Below are positions 1-5,897 of a stretch of 5,897 nucleotides of DNA, piece by piece. This DNA is from Bacteroidales bacterium UBA2632 (GTDB lineage: Bacteria > Bacteroidota > Bacteroidia > Bacteroidales > Dysgonomonadaceae), in contig DENY01000152.1 of assembly GCA_002359825.1 (NCBI GenBank), forward strand, positions 3,706 through 9,602. Reading direction: 5' to 3'. The notes beneath the pieces are model-generated. The model was not told where the DNA came from. It saw only the letters and a list, made by a program, of their open reading frames with translations, and made no database searches. Each line of letters opens with the position of its first letter. Positions within the stretch are counted from its first letter, which is position 1. The translations under genes and the position numbers were made by a program.

Positions 1-767
1 TCGAGGAAGTAGAAAAATATGGCGTAGAGATAGTTAATTCTATTGCAGATTTACTGACTAAAGTTGACTGTGTTATGCTTGAAACTAATGATGGCAATAT
101 ACATCTGGAGCAAGCAGAAGAAGTATTCAAAGCAGGCAAAATTGTCTTTATTGATAAACCTATTGGAGCAAGTTTGGCACAAGCAATTGCGATTTTTGAT
201 TTAGCTGTAAAGTACGATGTTCCTGTATTCAGCTCGTCTGCTTTACGTTTTAGCAAACAAACTTTAAAAATTAGGAGTGGAGAATTTGGTGAGGTTTTAG
301 GTGCTGACTGCTACTCCCCCGCTAAAGGTGAACCATCACATCCTGATTTTTCTTGGTATGGTATTCATGGTGTAGAAACTCTTTTTACAGTTATGGGTAC
401 AGGTTGCAAATCAGTAAATAGAATGTCTGCTGAAGGCACTGATGTTGTTGTAGGACTTTGGGAGGATGGCAGAATTGGAACATTTAGAGGTATTAGAGAA
501 GGTAAAGCTGGTTACGGAGGTACAGCTTTCACATCGAAAGGCATTGAACCAGTAGGCGGATACGATGGATATGGTGATTTATTAGCCGAAATATTGAAGT
601 TCTTTAAAACACGTGTTGCTCCCGTTTCAGAAAAAGAAACACTTGAAATATTTACCTTTATGGAGGCCTCCAACCAAAGTAAACGCAATGGAGGCAAAAT
701 TATTTCAATGGAAACGACCTTTAAAGAGGGACAAAAACAAGCACGTAAACTTATCAACAAACTATAG
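1..767 (+). CDS. Gfo/Idh/MocA family oxidoreductase, 5' end outside window
   Basis: The frame is open from base 3 to the TAG at 765-767, giving 254 visible residues. The ATG at 75 is internal: the coding sequence upstream of it (EEVEKYGVEIVNS...) fits the family without a break. The missing N-terminus, perhaps 60-80 residues, should hold the first half of the Rossmann fold with the dinucleotide-binding glycine loop and any export signal. Visible landmarks are the strand VDCVMLETNDGNIH, the catalytic-lysine motif FIDKP (Lys codon 156-158; DKP is a common variant of EKP), and the block GIHGVETLFTVMG, where the His probably lies at the active site. Family members are NAD(P)-dependent sugar or polyol dehydrogenases, reductases or related enzymes; the substrate cannot be read from the sequence. 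It lies 48 bp upstream of the next gene, so co-transcription is plausible but less certain than for the others. Family assignment is firm, specificity unknown. Confidence 0.88.
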   Translation, partial: EEVEKYGVEIVNSIADLLTKVDCVMLETNDGNIHLEQAEEVFKAGKIVFIDKPIGASLAQAIAIFDLAVKYDVPVFSSSALRFSKQTLKIRSGEFGEVLGADCYSPAKGEPSHPDFSWYGIHGVETLFTVMGTGCKSVNRMSAEGTDVVVGLWEDGRIGTFRGIREGKAGYGGTAFTSKGIEPVGGYDGYGDLLAEILKFFKTRVAPVSEKETLEIFTFMEASNQSKRNGGKIISMETTFKEGQKQARKLINKL

Positions 768-815
768 ATTTATAGTTTACACCAATTAATCTGTTCTTAT
801 TAATATACTTGCTAA

Positions 816-2216
816 ATGAAATATCTAAAAATTGGATTTCTATCATTACTCTTTATTGGCTGCCAACTTTCAGACAAAAAAGAAACTCCTATGAACACTT
901 TTACGGGCGAAAAAGGTGAGGTGAAATTAATTGTTTTAGCACCTGGACATTTCCATGCTGATTTGTTGCAGAAAAATAAACTGGAACAGATAAATGACTC
1001 AGTATATGTTTACGCACAAGAAGGAAGTGAATTAAATCAATACTTAGTGCGGGTTGAATCTTACAACAATCGAGAGGAAAATCCAACACTTTGGGAAGAA
1101 GTTGTATATAATGGTTCAGACTTTCTGGAAAAGATGCTTGCAGAAAAAAAAGGCAATGTAGTAGTTTTAGCAGGCAACAATAAGGAAAAGACACGTTATA
1201 TTTTTGAATCTGTTGCTGCTGGTTTTAATGTATTGTCGGATAAACCTATGGCAATCAACAAAGTCAACTTTGAGCTATTGAAACAAGCATATGATACTGC
1301 ACAAGCAAACAACGTACTGCTTTATGATTTAATGACCGAACGATATGATGTACTCAATATCATTGAGCGGAAACTCATAAACAACAAAGACCTATTTGGA
1401 GAGTTGCAAACAGGAACAGAAACCGATCCTGCTATTTCGATGGAAAGTGTGCATCATTTTTATAAAGAAGTTTCGGGCAAAACTTTGATTAGACCAGCAT
1501 GGTATTACGATGTGGAGCAACAAGGTGAAGGAATTGCCGATGTTACAACACACCTAATAGACCTAGCGCATTGGAAAAGCTTCCCCGAAGAGGTGATAGA
1601 TTACAAAGAAGATATTGAAGTGACATCTGCCTCTCACTGGCCAACAGAGTTAAGCCTTACTGACTTTACTAACTCGACAAATGTGGAAGCTTTCCCCAAC
1701 TATTTAGATAAATACATAGAGGATGGTAAGCTTAAAGTATTTGCAAATGGCACCATTAACTATAAAGTTAAGAATGTAAATGTTGCTCTGAAAGTAATAT
1801 GGAACTACAAAGCACCACAAGGCAGTGGTGACACTTTTAGTGCAATGATGAAAGGCACTAAGGCCTCACTTAAAACTATTCAAGACAAATCTACCAACTT
1901 CACAAAGCAATTATACATTGAAAAAGGAGCAGATGTAAACAAAGATGAGTTTGAGTCTCACTTACGAGATGCAATAGATGAAGTAAAAAAAGACTTCAAT
2001 ACAGTTTCAATAGAGTCCTCCATGTCAAATGAAGGAGAATATTTAATCAATATTCCTAATGAAGAGAAAAAAGGACACGAAACTCATTTTCAAAATGTAG
2101 CTCAAAACTTTTTCGATTATTTGGTAAGTCAAGATTTACCTGAATGGGAAGTTTCCAATACTTTAGCAAAATACTATATAATCACTACTGCAGTGGATAT
2201 TGCTAAAGAGAAATGA
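816..2216 (+). CDS. Lipoprotein Gfo/Idh/MocA oxidoreductase with Oxidoreduct_C domain
   Basis: This 466-residue protein starts with a short lipoprotein signal (MKYLK, then a hydrophobic stretch ending FIGC), with Cys16 as the predicted lipid anchor. Phe at -3 is unusual but tolerated in Bacteroidota. The Rossmann part (about 35-175) begins with LAPGHFHADL in place of a classical GxGxxG loop; I recall related proteins as having DPGHFHAAL, so Asp-to-Ala is a possible change here. The remaining landmarks are VVVLAGNN (116-122), the catalytic-lysine motif SDKP (141-144), LLYDLMTERYD (168-178), SVHHFYK (211-217) and GEGIADVTTHLIDLAHW (237-253), with Asp242 and His246 matching the family's DxxxH active-site pattern. 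The C-terminal half fits the putative oxidoreductase C-terminal domain (Oxidoreduct_C). It probably acts outside the cytoplasm on a sugar or glycoside, with NAD(P) held tightly, but the reaction is unknown. Its TGA overlaps the next gene's ATG (ATGA), indicating translational coupling. Confidence 0.9.
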   Translation: MKYLKIGFLSLLFIGCQLSDKKETPMNTFTGEKGEVKLIVLAPGHFHADLLQKNKLEQINDSVYVYAQEGSELNQYLVRVESYNNREENPTLWEEVVYNGSDFLEKMLAEKKGNVVVLAGNNKEKTRYIFESVAAGFNVLSDKPMAINKVNFELLKQAYDTAQANNVLLYDLMTERYDVLNIIERKLINNKDLFGELQTGTETDPAISMESVHHFYKEVSGKTLIRPAWYYDVEQQGEGIADVTTHLIDLAHWKSFPEEVIDYKEDIEVTSASHWPTELSLTDFTNSTNVEAFPNYLDKYIEDGKLKVFANGTINYKVKNVNVALKVIWNYKAPQGSGDTFSAMMKGTKASLKTIQDKSTNFTKQLYIEKGADVNKDEFESHLRDAIDEVKKDFNTVSIESSMSNEGEYLINIPNEEKKGHETHFQNVAQNFFDYLVSQDLPEWEVSNTLAKYYIITTAVDIAKEK

Positions 2217-3031
2217 TGACGCCATTTAGCTCACATTATTACGAAGAATCATCTACATTTCATGGTTATATTCCCAATATAATGGGAACTCGATTGGATT
2301 TAATACTTGTCGAGTTCCCAAAAAACCAGTCGAGTTTAGTATGGAATAATATTGTTATTGAATTGGAGCGACTGCATAAAATGCTCAATCGTTTCGATGC
2401 TACTAGTGAACTGAGCCGTGTAAATTTAAAAGCAAAAACAAACAGTGTGAGTGTAAGTAATGAAATGTGGGAAATATTAGAAAATTGCAAACATTACTAC
2501 TTAATTACCGATAATCTTTTTGATATCACTCTTGATAATTTATCAAAGGTCAATTTTGATGAGAAAACTAAATCAATTGCATTTCCTTCTAAAGATTATA
2601 GCTTTGATTTAGGTGGATATGCAAAAGGATATGCAATTGAAAGAATAAAAAAAATGCTCCTAGACGTAAAAGTAAAGCATGCGCTTGTGAATTTTGGTGA
2701 TAGTTCTATAGCGGCAATCGGGCATCATCCTTTTGGTGACTATTGGAGTGTTTCGATAGAAAACCCATACAAAAAAGGAGATATACTGAAGGAGGTTAAG
2801 TTAAGAGACGAAGATTTATCTACTTCTGGAAATACAACAAGTCATCAAAAACATATCATTAATCCTATAACAAAAGAATTCAACGAGCATAAAAAAGTTG
2901 TATGTGTAAAATCTAAAAACTCAATAGATGCTGAAGTATTAACTACTACTTTAATGCTCGCAACAACGGTACAAATAGAAAGAATAAAATCAAATTTTAA
3001 AATAGAAGAAACTATCATCTTCAACCTCTAA
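2213..3031 (+). CDS. ApbE-like FAD:protein FMN transferase, compact form
   Basis: ApbE enzymes move FMN from FAD onto a Ser/Thr of a target protein, using Mg2+. The 272-residue product has the family landmarks in order: MGT (24-26), NRFD (59-62), SELSRVN (65-71), FDLGGYAKGYAIE (131-143), ALVNFGDSS (157-165), STSG (203-206), HIINP (214-218) and DAEVLTTTL (239-247). Three things are odd. There is no signal peptide or lipobox, although ApbE is usually exported. Only about 27 residues separate FDI (103-105) from DLGG (132), where I recall roughly 60 or more in typical ApbE. The usual metal-ligand Asp of the ADAxST motif aligns with Glu241, while Thr245 is kept. Two tandem ATGs (2213, 2216) are possible starts, overlapping the previous stop by 4 or 1 bp. 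ATG 2282 is the Met of MGT and too late to be the start. No neighbour shows a clear flavinylation motif, so the target is unknown, and a changed activity such as FAD hydrolysis is possible. Confidence 0.85.
   Translation: MMTPFSSHYYEESSTFHGYIPNIMGTRLDLILVEFPKNQSSLVWNNIVIELERLHKMLNRFDATSELSRVNLKAKTNSVSVSNEMWEILENCKHYYLITDNLFDITLDNLSKVNFDEKTKSIAFPSKDYSFDLGGYAKGYAIERIKKMLLDVKVKHALVNFGDSSIAAIGHHPFGDYWSVSIENPYKKGDILKEVKLRDEDLSTSGNTTSHQKHIINPITKEFNEHKKVVCVKSKNSIDAEVLTTTLMLATTVQIERIKSNFKIEETIIFNL
2271..2336 (+). repeat. Perfect 11-bp inverted repeat with competing partner segments
   Basis: TGGGAACTCGA (2283-2293) and TCGAGTTCCCA (2310-2320) are exact reverse complements separated by 16 nt. The stem lies inside the ApbE-like gene, about 70 nt after its start, over codons 24-36 that encode the MGT motif. 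Two further segments could compete for the left arm: TTCCCA at 2271-2276 is complementary to 2283-2288 with a 6-nt loop, and TCGAGTT at 2330-2336 is complementary to 2287-2293. The right arm is followed by A residues, not T, so it is not an intrinsic terminator on the + strand. The pairing is seen directly; any regulatory role is inference. Confidence 0.6.
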
Positions 3032-3034
3032 AAA

Positions 3035-4360
3035 ATGGCAAAAGAAAATAGAAAACAAGTTGATTTAAGCCTTCGACAATTTATTAAAGACCTTGGCTAT
3101 ATAACAGGAGGAGGCGCTTTACTAAGTTCAGTTCCTTGGCTTCAGTCTTTTACTCCTGATAAACTTAACGAAATAAAAAAAGAGAAAGCGCGAATTGCTC
3201 TAATAGGTACAGGATCGAGAGGGCAATATCATATACACAATCTCCTAGAAATCGGGCATGCTGAAATTGTGGCACTTTGCGACAACTACGCTCCTAACTT
3301 AAAAGAAGCACATGCACTCTATCCAAAAGCGAAAACTTATACTGATTACAAAAAACTATTGGAATCAAATGATATTGATGGAGTTGTCATTGCAACTCCT
3401 TTAAATTGGCATGCTCCAATGGTATTAGACTCTTTGGCTGCTGGCAAACATGTTTTCTGCGAAAAGTCTATGGCACTTACTATGGATGAATGTAAAGCTA
3501 TATACGATGCATATCAAACTACGGACAAAGTGCTTTATTTCTGTATGCAACGAATGTTTGATGAGAAGTATGTAAAAGGCATTCAGATGATTCACTCTGG
3601 ACTTATTGGTGACGTAGTTGGAGCTAGGTGTCATTGGTTTAGAAATCATGACTGGCGACGCCCTGTGCCTTCTCCAGCTTTAGAGAAGCAAATTAATTGG
3701 CGTCTCTATTGGGAGTCATCAGCAGGATTAATGACAGAATTAGCATCCCATCAATTGGAGGTTTGCAACTGGGCAACAAAAAGAGTGCCTAGATCCGTAA
3801 TGGGAATGGGCGACATCGTTTTTTGGAAAGATGGTCGTGAGGTGTATGATAGCGTTAATTTGATATATCATTATGATAATGACGTAAAAATAAACTATGA
3901 ATCTCTCATCTCCAATCGATTCAATGGTATGGAAGATCAAATATTGGGTCACAAGGGGACAATGGATTTGGCTAAAGGTGTATATTATTATGAGGAGGAT
4001 AAGTCGGGTTCGGGTATTGAACAACTACTAAATCAAATAGGAAACAAAGTATTTACCAGTGTTCCTATTGCTGGTCCTAGTTGGAGACCAGAAACAAAAA
4101 AAGCATACAAACCTCATTATATAATGGAAGGAAATTTCAATATTAACGAAGGTGTGTCAATGATTGGTGCCGAGAAGGATGGTTCTGATATAATATTATC
4201 AGCTTTCTGTCAAGCATGCATCACAGGCGAAAAAGGACAAAACATTGTTGAAGAAGCATATAGTGCAACAATGCTTTGTTTGTTAGGTAACCAAGCAATG
4301 GCAGAACAACGAAAAATTGAATTCCCTGATGAGTACAAAATCCCATATATTAAGTTTTAA
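3035..4360 (+). CDS. Gfo/Idh/MocA oxidoreductase with degenerate Tat-like leader
   Basis: The 441-residue protein begins 3 bp after the preceding stop. Its leader, SLRQFIK (12-18) followed by GYITGGGALLSS (21-32), has the layout of the Bacteroidota Tat signal SRRxFLK, but one of the two arginines is Leu13. The Rossmann domain follows with IALIGTGSRGQYH (54-66, a GxGxxG loop), VALCDN (79-84), VVIATPLNWHAPM (117-129) and CEKSMALT (142-149). In the last, catalytic-type Lys144 is kept but Pro of EKP is Ser145. SSAGLMTELASHQLEVCNW (228-246) supplies a probable active-site His239. The C-terminal part (about 250-441) is the family's beta-sheet domain and ends with ITGEKGQNIVEEAYSATM, common in exported members. 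Glycosidases of GH109 share this fold and leader, but I recall them with a VPA-type motif at the EKP position, so an oxidoreductase is favoured. It probably acts on a sugar or glycoside with NAD(P), in the periplasm if the leader still works. Family sure, reaction unknown. Confidence 0.9.
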   Translation: MAKENRKQVDLSLRQFIKDLGYITGGGALLSSVPWLQSFTPDKLNEIKKEKARIALIGTGSRGQYHIHNLLEIGHAEIVALCDNYAPNLKEAHALYPKAKTYTDYKKLLESNDIDGVVIATPLNWHAPMVLDSLAAGKHVFCEKSMALTMDECKAIYDAYQTTDKVLYFCMQRMFDEKYVKGIQMIHSGLIGDVVGARCHWFRNHDWRRPVPSPALEKQINWRLYWESSAGLMTELASHQLEVCNWATKRVPRSVMGMGDIVFWKDGREVYDSVNLIYHYDNDVKINYESLISNRFNGMEDQILGHKGTMDLAKGVYYYEEDKSGSGIEQLLNQIGNKVFTSVPIAGPSWRPETKKAYKPHYIMEGNFNINEGVSMIGAEKDGSDIILSAFCQACITGEKGQNIVEEAYSATMLCLLGNQAMAEQRKIEFPDEYKIPYIKF

Positions 4361-4364
4361 ACCG

Positions 4365-4598
4365 ATGAAAGATATTGTCTTTACTTCCACACGTCAAAAA
4401 AAAGAGTTGCGCATATTTGGAATCTGCTTTGCAATAGGTTTTTTGATGAATGTTATCTCTATAATTATTTATAAAACCTCATGGGTTGAAATCTTCTCAC
4501 AAATAGGTTATGTCCTAGTTATTGCAATAGTTCTTTATCTGATACTTGCGCTTTTCAGAAGTATTGTTAAATGGATAAAAAAAATAATTAGGAAATAA
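4365..4598 (+). CDS. Small two-helix inner-membrane protein, function unknown
   Basis: The ATG at 4365 lies 4 bp after the preceding stop and gives 77 residues. An in-frame ATG at 4317 would overlap the upstream gene by 44 bp and add an unconvincing polar leader, so 4365 is preferred. The N-terminus MKDIVFTSTRQKKELR is charged and soluble. Two hydrophobic segments follow (about 17-36 and 47-64), separated by a short YKTSWVEIFSQ loop, and the tail WIKKIIRK is strongly basic. This predicts both ends in the cytoplasm with a short periplasmic loop. I recall similar unnamed small membrane proteins beside Gfo/Idh/MocA genes in Bacteroidetes, but cannot confirm this without a search. There are no catalytic motifs. 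Its position between an oxidoreductase and a secreted hydrolase (5 bp before the next ATG) suggests an accessory role such as membrane anchoring or partner binding. Confidence 0.78.
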   Translation: MKDIVFTSTRQKKELRIFGICFAIGFLMNVISIIIYKTSWVEIFSQIGYVLVIAIVLYLILALFRSIVKWIKKIIRK

Positions 4599-4603
4599 CA
4601 AAA

Positions 4604-5752
4604 ATGAAACAATCATACATCCTCATATTAATTTCTTTGGGATTATTTCTGACTAACTGTGTGGGAACAAAATCAAAAGGTTTGATGGAGGCAGAGAAAA
4701 ACGCTATATGGGGACAGATAGCAACCTACTTTGAGCCTCCCTCTGAATATAAGAATGTATATGGAGACTATCGTTCTCCCCTTTTGTTCTACAATGGAGA
4801 TTCAGTAAAAACTAAAAAAGATTGGCAGAAAAGAAGAGCTGAAATTCGTTCAAGATGGATGGATTTGATGGGCGAATGGCCCGCTATAATGACTGAGCAA
4901 CATTTTGAAATTATAGATACAGTTTATCGTGAAGATTTCACACAACACACAGTTCGATTTTACTGGACTCCAAACCAACAAACCGAGGGCTATCTGCTTA
5001 TACCAAATACCGAAGGGAAAAAGCCAGCAGTGATAACCGTCTTTTATGAACCAGAAACAGCTATTGGATTAAGCGACAAGCCCAATAGAGATTTTGCCTA
5101 TCAGCTTACTAAAAGAGGTTTTGTAACCCTTTCATTAGGAACAACACAAACTACAAAAGATAAAACCTATTCTATCTAGTATCCCAACATAGAAAATGCA
5201 ACCATGCAACCCCTATCAGCGTTGGCGTTTGCTGCTGCTAATGCTTGGGAAGCATTAGCAAAAGTTGAAGACGTAGATTCCACTCGTATTGGAATTACAG
5301 GACACTCTTATGGAGGAAAATGGGCAATGTTTGCTTCGTGCTTATATGACAAGTTTGCTTGTGCAGCTTGGTCCGACCCTGGTATTGTGTTTGATGAAAC
5401 AAAAGGTTCTGGTGTAAATTATTGGGAGCCTTGGTATTTGGGTTACTATCCTCCCCCATGGAATAAGACATGGAGTAAGACAAGCTCTGGAAATAATGGA
5501 CTTTATTCTCAGTTAATACAAGAAAACTTTGATCTTCACGAACTACATGCTCTTATGGCACCACGACCATTTCTAGTTTCTGGTGGCTCAGGGGATCCCA
5601 TTGAGCGATGGACAGCATTAAATCACTCAGTTGCTATCAACAAGCTTTTAGGATACGACAACAGAGTTGCTATGACTAATAGAGCGGAACATTCTCCTAA
5701 TGAGGAGTCCAATGAGGTTTTAAATCTGTTTTTTGAGTGGTGGTTGAAATAA
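4604..5752 (+). pseudogene. Secreted alpha/beta-hydrolase (esterase-like) lipoprotein, interrupted by in-frame TAG
   Basis: One frame runs from ATG 4604 to TAA 5750-5752 (382 codons), broken only by TAG at 5177-5179 (codon 192). The N-terminal part has a lipoprotein signal ending FLTNC (Cys19; Asn at -1 is atypical) with no acidic residues just after it, then WQKRRAEIRSRWMDLMGEWP (74-93) and VITVFYEPETAIGL (143-156), the start of the alpha/beta-hydrolase sheet. The C-terminal part holds the nucleophile elbow GHSYGGKW (Ser235, codon 5306-5308), AAWSDPGIVFDE, LHALMAPRPFLVSGGSGDP (probable acid Asp331) and NRAEHSP (probable His363). The whole catalytic triad is thus downstream of the stop, and the export signal upstream. 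The family resembles secreted carbohydrate esterases such as acetyl-xylan or glucuronoyl esterase-like hydrolases; the substrate is not determinable. With both halves in frame and well preserved, this is either a very recent nonsense mutation or a base-call error. ATG 5204 could restart translation but would make an unexported fragment lacking the first strands. Confidence 0.85.
5177..5179 (+). other. In-frame amber codon in hydrolase gene
   Basis: TAG follows TCT ATC (Ser-Ile) and precedes TAT CCC AAC ATA (Tyr-Pro-Asn-Ile), and the frame stays open for 190 more codons. From memory, related hydrolases read roughly YSxYYP here, so the ancestral codon was probably Tyr (TAT or TAC), one third-base change from TAG. 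TAG also ends the first gene of the window (765-767), so amber is used as a normal stop in this genome. Confidence 0.9.
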
Positions 5753-5897
5753 AATTACAGAACTTGTTTACATATTACCTTCAGCTATTGACGAGTTTAG
5801 TATTCTAAATACACAAAAGTCGAAAATTAGATAATAACATCATTTTTGATAGGTATTTATTCCATCTGCAAAATGGAGGGTATATTTATATTGATAT
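5753..5897. other. Intergenic tail without recognisable features
   Basis: These 145 bp after the hydrolase are AT-rich and contain no open frame that I can support. A small stem, TTTAG (5796-5800) with CTAAA (5805-5809) around a 4-nt loop, lacks a following T-run and is too weak to call a terminator. I see no convincing Bacteroidota promoter pair (-33 TTG with -7 TAnnTTTG). The operon probably ends near here. Confidence 0.5.

Noticed and set aside
661..672. 12-bp perfect palindrome TGGAGGCCTCCA
   Set aside because: It lies inside coding sequence, and about one such palindrome is expected by chance in a window of this length.
804..811. TATACTTG, close to the Bacteroidota -7 box TAnnTTTG, before the second gene
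   Set aside because: There is one mismatch, no TTG-type -33 box at proper spacing, and the implied transcript start would fall at or after the ATG at 816.
3740..4024. Minus-strand open frames (for example here, 901-1194 and 512-760)
   Set aside because: They lie opposite well-supported + strand genes, have no recognisable domains, and are expected antisense shadows.
4317..4364. Upstream start for the small membrane protein
   Set aside because: It would overlap the preceding gene by 44 bp and add a leader with no family features. ATG 4365 gives operon-typical spacing.
5177..5179. Genome-wide amber recoding
   Set aside because: TAG is the natural stop of the first gene (765-767), and only one internal TAG is seen in the window.
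5204..5752. Independent 182-residue hydrolase gene starting at ATG 5204
   Set aside because: It is in the same frame as the upstream 191 codons and lacks a signal and the first strands of the fold. The coding sequence continues back through 5180, so it is the second half of the interrupted gene.
5796..5809. Short stem TTTAG/CTAAA as a terminator
   Set aside because: It has only five AT-rich pairs and no T-run follows.

Overview
The window looks like chromosomal DNA of a Bacteroidota bacterium, probably from the Flavobacteriia or Cytophagia. The evidence is AT-rich coding sequence, no Shine-Dalgarno-like purine tracts before starts, short lipoprotein signals with relaxed lipoboxes, and protein families (Oxidoreduct_C-type Gfo/Idh/MocA proteins, GHSYGGK-type secreted hydrolases) that I associate with that phylum. 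This placement is from memory of the families, not from a search.

All genes are on the + strand and closely packed. In order: the 3' part of a Gfo/Idh/MocA oxidoreductase (1-767); a 48-bp gap; a lipoprotein Gfo/Idh/MocA oxidoreductase with the Oxidoreduct_C domain (816-2216); a compact ApbE-like FAD:protein FMN transferase overlapping it by 4 bp (2213-3031); a third Gfo/Idh/MocA oxidoreductase with a degenerate Tat-like leader (3035-4360); a 77-residue two-helix membrane protein (4365-4598); and a secreted alpha/beta-hydrolase lipoprotein (4604-5752) whose frame is broken by one in-frame TAG at 5177-5179. From 816 to 5752 the intergenic gaps are -4, 3, 4 and 5 bp, so these five genes are very probably one transcript. 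The first gene may belong to it too. The last 145 bp hold nothing I can call.

The set suggests a carbohydrate-processing module. A secreted esterase-like hydrolase would remove acyl or ester decorations, and three different NAD(P)-type sugar oxidoreductases would oxidise, reduce or epimerise the sugar. The ApbE-like protein hints at a covalently flavinylated redox partner, but none of the visible proteins carries an obvious flavinylation motif. No SusC/SusD pair, classical glycoside hydrolase or regulator lies in the window, so substrate and control are unknown.

Most worth a second look: the single amber codon that separates the hydrolase's export signal from its catalytic triad; a perfect 11-bp inverted repeat with competing partner segments inside the start of the ApbE gene; and the divergent ApbE and third oxidoreductase (Asp-to-Glu at a metal site, EKS for EKP, LR for RR in the Tat motif).
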